From positions 1 to 32,310 of the forward strand of contig CAMZNJ010000066.1 in assembly GCA_947313825.1 (NCBI GenBank): a stretch of DNA of 32,310 nt, written 5' to 3'. The position numbers and the translations under genes are program-made. This document shows, piece by piece, positions 19,418-27,412 of this stretch (positions within the stretch are counted from its first letter, which is position 1; each line of letters starts with the position of its first letter). A model generated the notes under the pieces. It was not told where the DNA came from. It worked only from the letters and a program-made list of their open reading frames with translations, and searched no databases. This DNA comes from an uncultured Deferribacteraceae bacterium (GTDB taxonomy: Bacteria; Chrysiogenota; Deferribacteres; CAMZNJ01).

Positions 19418-20884
19418 CTAACTAAAATCTTTTGGAATACAGGTATGGTGCTCTGTATTGGATTGGTAGGCGTGAGCCAAGCGTAAAACTGTTGCATCGT
19501 CGAACACGGCACCCATAATTTGTATGCCAACGGGCAACCCGTCCCCATTGAAACCCGCAGGGATACTGATGGCAGCACCACCGTACAAGCTGGATGGTAG
19601 CGTTAGGAGATCGCTGTAATACATGCTAACAGCGTCCTCTGTTTTGTCGCCAAGTTTAAACGGTGGCGTCGGCGATGTGGGGGCAACGATGAGGTCGTAC
19701 GACTTGAATACCTCTTCAAAGTCTTGACGAACCACCTGACGAACTTTCTGTGCCTTCATGTAGTAGTCGCCACTAACCTCTTTGGAGGACAAAGCAAGGT
19801 TGCCCAACATAATTCGACGCTGAACTTCCACACCGAAATACTCTGTACGTGTTCGAAGGTACAGCTCTTCCAAGGATTCAGAATCGTAGCGTTTGCCGTA
19901 TTTGATACCGTCGTAACGGGCAAGGTTGGCAGCAGCCTCGGCGGGGGCAACAACGTAGTAAGTGGGGATACACAACTCCAAGCGGGGGAGCTCCACCTCT
20001 TCCACAATGCAGCCCAAGTCTTCAAGCTTAGCAAGTGCCACGGAGAACAACGCCTCAACATCAGGGGACAAGTGATTAACTATCTCCTTGGGAACACCGA
20101 TACGCAACCCCTCTACACCAGCGTCAAGCCCGTTCAGGTATTCCGCCTGAGTATCAGGCATGTAGCTTGTGGAGTCGTTGGGATCGTGCTGACCGATGAT
20201 ATTCATGATGATGGCAGCATCCTGTGCTGAAGTGGTGATAGGACCAACCTGATCAAGGGTGGACGCAAACGCTATGATACCGTAGCGGGAAACCCTGCCG
20301 TAGGATGGCTTGAACCCGGTAACACCGCAAAATGAGGCTGGTTGGCGGATGGATCCGCCGGTGTCGGAGCCTAGTGCGAAGGGGGTCATGCGTGCCGCAA
20401 CAGCCGCCGTCGAGCCACCACTACTGCCACCAGGGGAGTAGTCTAGGTTCCAAGGGTTGTGTGTGGTGAAGTGGCTAGAGTTTTCGGTGGATGATCCCAT
20501 GGCAAATTCGTCTAGATTGAGTTTGCCAAACAACACAAACCCTGCTTCACGAAGTCTTTTCAGCACGGTGGCTTCATAAGGTGAAACAAACCCTGCAAGT
20601 ATCTTTGAGGCAGCATCAGTAACCATACGCGTGTCTGCCATGTTGCCTTTTACTGCCATGGGTATTCCGGCAAAGGGGGGCACAGGTTCATCGTTGGCAC
20701 GTTTGTTGTCCCATTCCTGTGCGGCTTCTGTGGCACCTTCAACGTCGATTTCGAGGAATGCTCGTACGTCTTTGTCGTACTCTTTTACCCTGTTGAGGTA
20801 GTAGTTTAGCAGTTCCACTGATGTTACTTGCTTGGAGTTTAGTAACCCCGATAACTCCAAAAGCGTTAACTCTGATATTTCCAT
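19418..20884 (-). CDS. gatA: Aspartyl/glutamyl-tRNA(Asn/Gln) amidotransferase subunit A (ORF open to 20911)
   Basis: Amidase signature SPGGSSGGSTAAVAARMTPFALGSDTGGSIRQPASFCGVTGFKPSYGRVSRYG. Confidence 0.98.
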   Translation of the reverse strand: MEISELTLLELSGLLNSKQVTSVELLNYYLNRVKEYDKDVRAFLEIDVEGATEAAQEWDNKRANDEPVPPFAGIPMAVKGNMADTRMVTDAASKILAGFVSPYEATVLKRLREAGFVLFGKLNLDEFAMGSSTENSSHFTTHNPWNLDYSPGGSSGGSTAAVAARMTPFALGSDTGGSIRQPASFCGVTGFKPSYGRVSRYGIIAFASTLDQVGPITTSAQDAAIIMNIIGQHDPNDSTSYMPDTQAEYLNGLDAGVEGLRIGVPKEIVNHLSPDVEALFSVALAKLEDLGCIVEEVELPRLELCIPTYYVVAPAEAAANLARYDGIKYGKRYDSESLEELYLRTRTEYFGVEVQRRIMLGNLALSSKEVSGDYYMKAQKVRQVVRQDFEEVFKSYDLIVAPTSPTPPFKLGDKTEDAVSMYYSDLLTLPSSLYGGAAISIPAGFNGDGLPVGIQIMGAVFDDATVLRLAHAYQSNTEHHTCIPKDFS

Positions 20885-20988
20885 GTACAGTTCCGCTCCT
20901 ATGAATAGCACCTAACTAAGTATTAGGCACTCCTTTTATTTGTTTGTTACTTGATTGCTCCCATGGGGAAGGTCTCTGCGATTGTTGT

Positions 20989-21369
20989 TTAAGAGTCAAC
21001 AACCTTGGGCACTTGGTAGTAACCGTCTTGGCTTTTTGGTGCATTGCGTAACATTGCGTCCACACCTAGCCTTGGGGCTTGCATCTCCACTGTTTCCACT
21101 GTTTCCACTGTTTTGTCGCTTTGATGACTCTGTGGTGTGTGTGGTGTTTGTGGTTGCGATAAAATAGTTGGGTAAGTGTGTGCAAACGGCTCCACATTGG
21201 ATGTGTCAACTTTATTTAGTTTGTTGATGTGTGGCATGATCCCGTTGAGGGATTCCAGCATTTCGTCCAGTGCCTCTCCCTGCAGGTCGAGCTTCGACGT
21301 TTTCGCAACTTTTACGACCTCTTCACGGGTAATATCCCGAACAAATATGCTATCACCTTTTATTCCCAT
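20989..21369 (-). CDS. gatC: Aspartyl/glutamyl-tRNA(Asn/Gln) amidotransferase subunit C with low-complexity insert (ORF open to 21519)
   Basis: ITREEVVKVAKTSKLDLQGEALDEMLESLNGIMPHINKLNKVDTSNVEP; adjacent to gatA; SD GGAGG. Confidence 0.9.
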   Translation of the reverse strand: MGIKGDSIFVRDITREEVVKVAKTSKLDLQGEALDEMLESLNGIMPHINKLNKVDTSNVEPFAHTYPTILSQPQTPHTPQSHQSDKTVETVETVEMQAPRLGVDAMLRNAPKSQDGYYQVPKVVDS

Positions 21370-21406
21370 TACAACTTCCCCTCCAAGTGCTACAATAAAC
21401 CACCAT

Positions 21407-21458
21407 ATATTAACACCTCGAAAATATGTTTGCAAGTTTTTTGTATGGCAGGTACAAT
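21407..21458. promoter_or_regulatory. Back-to-back divergent promoters for gatC (-) and mnmG (+) sharing a palindromic -35 hexamer TTGCAA (21430-21435)
   Basis: Minus: TTGCAA-17 bp-TAATAT (21412-21407). Plus: TTGCAA-17 bp-TACAAT (21453-21458). Confidence 0.7.
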
Positions 21459-21503
21459 GACTACCCTGTTGAGTACTGATATTGATACTGGAGAATAACA
21501 CAC

Positions 21504-23471
21504 ATGAACCGCCAAACAACCGAAAACGCCATGGGGAAAACTAACCACAATGGCTACGATATTATTGTTGTAGGTGGTGGACACGCTGCCATCGAAGCCG
21601 CCCTAGCAAGTGCACGCATGGGTGCAAAAACACTCATGCTCACAATAAACATCGACTCCATAGGGGCAATGAGCTGCAACCCCGCAATAGGTGGCATCGC
21701 CAAGGGGAACCTTGTCAAAGACCTAGACGCACTCGGCGGAGAAATGCCCAAAGCCGCCGACGACACTGGGATACAGTTCAAAACACTCAACCGTAAAAAA
21801 GGACCCGCCGTTCGAGGAACGCGAACTCAATCCGACAAACACCTCTACAACAAACGAATGGTCGACACCATCGCAACACAACAAGGACTATTCCTCAAAC
21901 AAGCAATCGTAACCAACCTCATCACACAAAACAACAACGAAATACCACTAAACTCACCACCACAAAAAATAGTGGGAGTAACAACCGACGTTGCCGGAAA
22001 CTTTTACGCACCACGCATCATCATCACAACAGGAACATTCCTCAACGGCACAGTACACATCGGACAAACAAACTACAGTGCCGGACGAATGAACGAATTC
22101 GCCTCCACAGAACTACCCAAATCCATGGCAAAACTAGGACTCACCACCGTAAGACTCAAAACAGGAACACCTGCACGACTCGACATAGAAACAATCAACT
22201 TCAACCAACTACAAGAACACACTGGCGACAAAGACACAAACCCATTCTCCTTCGACAACACCAACCACAAAATGACACAAATCCCATGCCACGCAACCTA
22301 CACCAACAATAACACACACAGCATCATCGAAGCAAACATGCACCTCTCACCACTATTCAGCGGACAAATCACAGGTATCGGTGCACGTTACTGCCCCTCC
22401 ATTGAAGACAAAGTGAAAAAATTCCCCACAAGGGAACAACACATGATAATGCTCGAACCTGAAGGACTCAATAGCCGCGAAATCTACGCCAACGGAACCT
22501 CATCCTCACTGCCAACACATGTACAACTACAAGCATACCGAACTTGCAAAGGATTGGAAAACGTCGAACTAATCCGAAGTGCTTACGCAATCGAATACGA
22601 CGCAATCAACCCACAACAACTCGACATCACACTGCAAACAAAAACCGTACGCGGATTGTACTTTGCAGGACAACTAAACGGCACCAGCGGATACGAAGAA
22701 GCAGCAACACAAGGGTTCATCGCCGGCGTCAACGCTGTGCTATCCCTAGACAACAACAACGAACCGTTCATACTATCACGACACGAAAGCTACATAGGTG
22801 TCATGATCGACGACCTAGTAACAAAAGGTGTGGACGAACCGTACCGCATGTTCACATCACGTGCCGAATTCCGACTCCACCTAAGGGAAGACAACGCCGA
22901 ATACCGACTACTCGAAAAAGGGTACAAACTCGGACTCATTTCAAAAACTCGACTAGAAAGATTCAAACTAGAACAAAACGAAATGACGAAAGAAGTGAAA
23001 CGATTAGAAAAAACCACCATCTTTGCCGACGCAAATCACAAACACGCAACAATACTCAACAAAATCGGAGTAAACATCACCGAGCACACAAAAGCAGCAG
23101 AACTACTCAAACGACCCGAAATATCCTACAACCAAATAGTCGAACTAGTGGGCGAAGCAACACCAAACTCACTCCTGCACCACAAACACCACCAAAGAGC
23201 AATGACACAAGCCGAAATCATAATCAAATACAGCGGGTACATCAAAAGACAATGGGCAGAAATATCAGAAGCTGAACCGTACGACAAAATCAACATACCG
23301 AACAACATGGACTATCGCAACATACAAGGGTTACGTAACGAATTTATCGAAAAATTGGAGAAAATACAACCCGCAACACTAGGACAAGCATCACGAATCC
23401 AAGGTGTAACGCCATCAGCGTTATCACTGCTACACATGCACCTAAAAATAAAGGGGAGGAGCAAAACTTAA
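21504..23471 (+). CDS. mnmG: tRNA uridine-5-carboxymethylaminomethyl modification enzyme MnmG/GidA
   Basis: DIIVVGGGHAAIEAALASARMG, NPAIGGIAKGNLVKDLDALGGEM, KTGTPARLD, GYEEAATQGFIAGVNA, TSRAEFRLHLREDNAEYRL. Confidence 0.97.
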   Translation: MNRQTTENAMGKTNHNGYDIIVVGGGHAAIEAALASARMGAKTLMLTINIDSIGAMSCNPAIGGIAKGNLVKDLDALGGEMPKAADDTGIQFKTLNRKKGPAVRGTRTQSDKHLYNKRMVDTIATQQGLFLKQAIVTNLITQNNNEIPLNSPPQKIVGVTTDVAGNFYAPRIIITTGTFLNGTVHIGQTNYSAGRMNEFASTELPKSMAKLGLTTVRLKTGTPARLDIETINFNQLQEHTGDKDTNPFSFDNTNHKMTQIPCHATYTNNNTHSIIEANMHLSPLFSGQITGIGARYCPSIEDKVKKFPTREQHMIMLEPEGLNSREIYANGTSSSLPTHVQLQAYRTCKGLENVELIRSAYAIEYDAINPQQLDITLQTKTVRGLYFAGQLNGTSGYEEAATQGFIAGVNAVLSLDNNNEPFILSRHESYIGVMIDDLVTKGVDEPYRMFTSRAEFRLHLREDNAEYRLLEKGYKLGLISKTRLERFKLEQNEMTKEVKRLEKTTIFADANHKHATILNKIGVNITEHTKAAELLKRPEISYNQIVELVGEATPNSLLHHKHHQRAMTQAEIIIKYSGYIKRQWAEISEAEPYDKINIPNNMDYRNIQGLRNEFIEKLEKIQPATLGQASRIQGVTPSALSLLHMHLKIKGRSKT

Positions 23472-23542
23472 CCCCAAAGACAACAGATACAGCTTAGGCA
23501 ACCCATCGTCAGGATAATCCACCCCACCCCTTCACCGTAGAA

Positions 23543-24331
23543 CTAGTTTAGGTAGTCCCACGATAACACCGCCTTGCCAACAACCTCAAAATCATCCTTC
23601 TCAACACTCAACACAATGTTAGTGTTGGAATCCTTATCAAACAGCAGTACGCTATTGTCAATATTAACACACCGACCAAGGTACAGCTTATTCACAACCT
23701 TCCCAGCACGCTCTCTAATATGCAGAAGATGAATATTATTTTCATGCTCGATACGGTTCTTGTATTTCGGCTTTTCGTAAATAATAATGCTCTTCTTATT
23801 CTTTAACCCCACAATGGCATTTTTACTTGCACTAATGACAAAACACTGCCTAGCCTTAACATTAATCAGCTTATTCGGTATGCTGAGGTAGCTTTTCATC
23901 TTTGCATCCTTCAAGCTCTCAACCATACCGTTGACACTCTGAATCTCAATCACAGGGATGTACCCACCCCCCGACCTGTTGCCCACACCGGACGTAAGCA
24001 CTGAAGTAGCACTGTTGCCACGCTCACGTTGCAAATCATCCTGTGCCTTCAATGCCTCCACAAGACTCACCTCGCCAAAAAAATACCCCACAGGTATCTG
24101 CAAATAAACCGCAATGCTCCGAATAGCCTCGAGGCTTGGCTTACGTTTATTGTGGCAGTAGTGGCTAATTGCCGACAACGACACATCCAGTAGCTCCGCA
24201 ACGTCCTTGCGACTTGCACCTTTCAATTTAATAGCGTCGTTCAGCCTAGCACCGAAGCTATCACTATTCACAAATCCTTTCTCAATATCTTCTAAGATAT
24301 CATTGGCTTGCACTTTCATAGTACTACTCAT
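23543..24331 (-). CDS. XRE-family HTH transcriptional regulator with a C-terminal S24/LexA-like domain (start MSSTMKVQ; ORF open to 24388)
   Basis: HTH LNDAIKLKGASRKDVAELLDVSLSAISHYCHNKRKPSLEAIRSIAVYLQIPVGYFFGE; S24-like C-terminus; SD GGGGGAGG. Confidence 0.85.
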   Translation of the reverse strand: MSSTMKVQANDILEDIEKGFVNSDSFGARLNDAIKLKGASRKDVAELLDVSLSAISHYCHNKRKPSLEAIRSIAVYLQIPVGYFFGEVSLVEALKAQDDLQRERGNSATSVLTSGVGNRSGGGYIPVIEIQSVNGMVESLKDAKMKSYLSIPNKLINVKARQCFVISASKNAIVGLKNKKSIIIYEKPKYKNRIEHENNIHLLHIRERAGKVVNKLYLGRCVNIDNSVLLFDKDSNTNIVLSVEKDDFEVVGKAVLSWDYLN

Positions 24332-24358
24332 ACTTAGACCTCCCCCGTATTGTTGATA

Positions 24359-24380
24359 ATATTTATTATACAATAAATAT
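24359..24380 (-). promoter_or_regulatory. Perfect palindrome ATATTTATT-ATAC-AATAAATAT overlapping a TATAAT -10 of the regulator gene; candidate autoregulatory operator
   Basis: 9-bp inverted arms with 4-nt centre; TATAAT on minus strand lies at 24370-24365. Confidence 0.6.
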
Positions 24381-24501
24381 ATTTTCAATATCTTAGAGGT
24401 AGTATAATTAAGAAAACAAATAAATTCAATAGTTAGTGATATTTTTATAAAAAAACTTTAAAAGTTGTTTATCTGTAAACTAACCATGCAACCGTCAACA
24501 C

Positions 24502-24595
24502 TAGCCTTACCGAAAATGAACGGGTGGGCTATAACTACAGACTAGCTCACGGGGGCAATGATAATAGTTGTTTCAACGTAAAACTAATCTACCCG
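24502..24595. ncRNA. Candidate structured RNA in an AT-rich intergenic region (strand unresolved)
   Basis: GC-richer island; CGGGTGG(24521-24527)/CTACCCG(24589-24595), GCTA/TAGC and GTTG/CAAC nested pairings. Confidence 0.25.
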
Positions 24596-24856
24596 CCAGC
24601 GAAATAATCCATTATCATATGGTAAAAATTATTTAAAAACACACTGCACTAGGGTTTGCTTTTCCCCCGTAATTTTATCAATTACAGCAGGTATTTTTCG
24701 TTAAATTGCAAAAATATAAAATAATTTTCGTCAACGATAACTTATTTGCCCTAGATAATTTTTATTTACCAAAAGTGGATAAACTGTATACTTTTAATAA
24801 TTAATTAACCATAGATGTAACCATTAGTCAACTATTTATCAACTTTTTACAAATAA

Positions 24857-26074
24857 TCAGGGGCAATAATTGGTGCTTTGTAGCTTGGAAATTGTTGGAC
24901 AGTACCCGTCGGCACAGAGTTGTGAGGCTTCTGAGCATGCCTCGGCAGTATTTTGTAGGTAGATGAGGGATTGTATTTTTAGGAGTCGGTAGGGTCGTGC
25001 GTTGCTGTTTTGTTCGATGGCGAGGGTTGTGAGTCGTAAGGATTCTTCATAGTCCATTTTCCGGAATGCCGTAACAGCTAAGTCGTATTGTTGTTTGCTT
25101 GTGAGGTTTTGTTGTTGTTTGTTTAGTTCTTTTTCCATTCGCTGAGCGTTTTCCGTGTCGTTCTGATTTTTGTAAACTCCTAGCAGTTTTTGTATTAGTT
25201 CTAGGGTTGCCCTGTTTTGTGTGATAAGTTTTTCGCCCTCTTTGATTCCGTTTTCGGTGTCGTTGAGTCCTAGGAGTGTTTCGGCGATTTTGCTTGCCAC
25301 AACCCCCATATCTTCAGCTTGTTGTCGGTTTTGCGGCGATGCTGTTGCCCAGTTTTGGTATTGTTTGTAGAGGGTTAGTGCCCCTGAGTGGTTGTTGACT
25401 GCTTCCATGGCGTTTGCGAGTGTGAGCAGTGCTTTGGAGTCGTTGTTGTTTAGTGTGAGTGCTTTTTGTGCTTCGAGTATGCTGTTGCCGTAATCTCCTT
25501 GTTGCAGGTATATGGCGGCGATGTCGGCGATGGAGTTGTTTTGCGGGTTGAGTACGGAATTTCGTTGGTAGTCGGTGAGTGCTTCTTGGAAGTTCCCTTG
25601 CGACAGGTAGAGGGTTCCTCGCCTCTGCAGAGCGTCTTTGTATTGTGGGTCTAGGTTGATAATTTCCGATAGGTCGTTAATTGCTTTGGCGACGTTGCCC
25701 GACTGTTGATACGCTGTGCTTCGTTGCAGGTAGCTTTCCAGCTGTACGGCGATGCTTGCGGCGTTTATGTTTGGTGTGCTGTTGTTGCTTTTCTCTCCTG
25801 CGAGGAGTTTTGCTAACCCTCGGGAGTACTCTTCAATGGCTTGCGTTGTTTTGTTGTTTGCCATGTATTTGTTTCCGATGCGGATGGATTCTTCTGGTGT
25901 GGAGAACGTGGTTAGGTCGGGTATGGGGAGTGTGGCTGTTTCTGCCCATGCTGTTTGTGTGGGTACGATCATGGTCAGCGTGATGGTCAGCGTAAGTGTA
26001 GCTGAGGCGATTTGTCGTGCGACAATGCTGTTTGCGGCAATGCTGTTTGCGACAATGCGGATACTATTACGCAA
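24857..26074 (-). CDS. Secreted TPR-repeat protein
   Basis: Signal peptide ending TQTAWA; multiple TPR motifs (e.g. AINDLSEIINLDPQYKDALQRRGTLYLSQGNFQEALTDYQRNSVLNPQN); overlaps flhB by 8 nt. Confidence 0.85.
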   Translation of the reverse strand: MRNSIRIVANSIAANSIVARQIASATLTLTITLTMIVPTQTAWAETATLPIPDLTTFSTPEESIRIGNKYMANNKTTQAIEEYSRGLAKLLAGEKSNNSTPNINAASIAVQLESYLQRSTAYQQSGNVAKAINDLSEIINLDPQYKDALQRRGTLYLSQGNFQEALTDYQRNSVLNPQNNSIADIAAIYLQQGDYGNSILEAQKALTLNNNDSKALLTLANAMEAVNNHSGALTLYKQYQNWATASPQNRQQAEDMGVVASKIAETLLGLNDTENGIKEGEKLITQNRATLELIQKLLGVYKNQNDTENAQRMEKELNKQQQNLTSKQQYDLAVTAFRKMDYEESLRLTTLAIEQNSNARPYRLLKIQSLIYLQNTAEACSEASQLCADGYCPTISKLQSTNYCP

Positions 26075-27140
26075 CTTTTTTCCCCTTGAGTTTGTAGACG
26101 AACGATATTATTTCGGCAATGGCTTTGTAGAGTGCTTCGGGTATTTCGTCCCCTATTTCGGCTGTGTTGAATAGTGTTCGTGCTAGTAGTGGATCTTCGT
26201 GAATGTGTATGTTGTTTTCTTTGGCGATTTCGCGAATTCTCAACGCCATCATATTTTTGCCTTTGGCGATAACTTTTGGTGCTCTATCCCCTTCATCGGG
26301 GCTGTATCTGACTGCGACGGCGTAATGTGTTGGGTTGGTGATGACCACGTCCGAGGTTGGCACGTCGTCCATCATCCTTGCCCTTGCTGCGTCCATTTGT
26401 GCTTGTCGGATTTTTTGTCTTAGTAGTGGATCCCCTTCCATCTGTTTGTGTTCCTCTTTGACCTCTTGTTGTGTCATTTTGAGTTGTTCCATGTGGTTCC
26501 ATTTTTGGTAGAGCAGATCCATGAGTGCGAGGATTATTACGACTGCACTGGCACGGAAAAACATCTCGACGATCATGCTGTAAGCGAGTTGTACGGCTTC
26601 GATGAGAGTTCCGTCTTGCATTAGGACGATTTCGATCCTGTTGCTGTAGAGTATGGGGAGGCATATTGCTCCCACGATGAATATTTTTGTGAGTGATTTC
26701 GCAAGCTCCACAAGTTTTGTGAGCTTAAACATATTGCGAATGCCTTTGATGACGTTGAGTTTGGTGAAGTCGGGGTTGATTGCTTTTGTTGCCCATAGTG
26801 TTCCGAATTGGACTATGTGCGACATAATTCCCACAATGGCAACAACTATCATAACGGGTATGAGTATGGTGCTTGCCACCGAGAAGGCTTTGTAAAATAG
26901 TAGTAGTACCATCTCTTCGTCTAGTGTTTTGAAGTCCACGTTGAAGAAGAATAGGAATTGCTTCCCTAACGAGGTGCCCACCCATTTACCGATGAGCACG
27001 ATCATTAGTGCTGCTGCAAACAGTAGCATTGCACTTGGTAGTTCCTGACTTTTTGCCACCTGCCCTTTTTCACGTGCATCGCTAATTTTTTTGCTGGTGG
27101 CCTGTTCGGTTTTTTCTTGTCCTTCCTGATTTTCCGCCAT
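26067..27140 (-). CDS. flhB: Flagellar export apparatus protein FlhB (FlhB/SctU family)
   Basis: QEKTEQATSKKISDAREKGQVAKSQE; autocleavage motif NPTHYAVAVRY; EDPLLARTLF. Confidence 0.95.
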   Translation of the reverse strand: MAENQEGQEKTEQATSKKISDAREKGQVAKSQELPSAMLLFAAALMIVLIGKWVGTSLGKQFLFFFNVDFKTLDEEMVLLLFYKAFSVASTILIPVMIVVAIVGIMSHIVQFGTLWATKAINPDFTKLNVIKGIRNMFKLTKLVELAKSLTKIFIVGAICLPILYSNRIEIVLMQDGTLIEAVQLAYSMIVEMFFRASAVVIILALMDLLYQKWNHMEQLKMTQQEVKEEHKQMEGDPLLRQKIRQAQMDAARARMMDDVPTSDVVITNPTHYAVAVRYSPDEGDRAPKVIAKGKNMMALRIREIAKENNIHIHEDPLLARTLFNTAEIGDEIPEALYKAIAEIISFVYKLKGKKVA

Positions 27141-27255
27141 GAGGGGTTCCCCGTCTCCACAACCTATGTTCCTTGCGTAGCAACGTTTACCCCTTGCGTA
27201 GCAACACTTGCATAGGTCTGTTCACCCAAAATATTCACCCAAAAGTAGTAGGGTA

Positions 27256-27284
27256 ATCTTAGTCTTTTCCCCTGTTTATGTCAA
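27256..27284 (-). promoter_or_regulatory. Promoter for flhB: -35 TTGACA, 17-bp spacer, -10 TAAGAT
   Basis: Minus strand TTGACA-TAAACAGGGGAAAAGAC-TAAGAT. Confidence 0.65.
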
Positions 27285-27373
27285 TTACCAATACCAACCC
27301 GCACCATATTTCCCCCGCATGCCCCTAACCATGCCCCTAATTGTGGCTTAAGGGGAGAAGTGTTAATAAATAG

Positions 27374-27402
27374 TTGCAAAAATCATGGTTTGGCGTTATT
27401 AT
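27374..27402 (+). promoter_or_regulatory. Promoter for ispF: -35 TTGCAA, 17-bp spacer, -10 TATTAT, ending about 10 bp before the ATG
   Basis: TTGCAA-AAATCATGGTTTGGCGT-TATTAT; ATG at 27413. Confidence 0.6.
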
Positions 27403-27412
27403 ACCTGTGATT

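Noticed and set aside
22544-23275. 243-aa Arg/Thr/His-rich + strand ORF inside mnmG
   Set aside because: Out-of-frame reading of T-poor A/C-rich DNA, which rarely produces stops.
23543-24388. Prophage remnant around the XRE/S24-like regulator
   Set aside because: No integrase, structural or lysis genes nearby; neighbours are mnmG and a TPR/flhB pair.
26067-27140. Type III secretion island suggested by FlhB/SctU family
   Set aside because: Only a single family member with flagellar-type features and no other secretion genes in the window.
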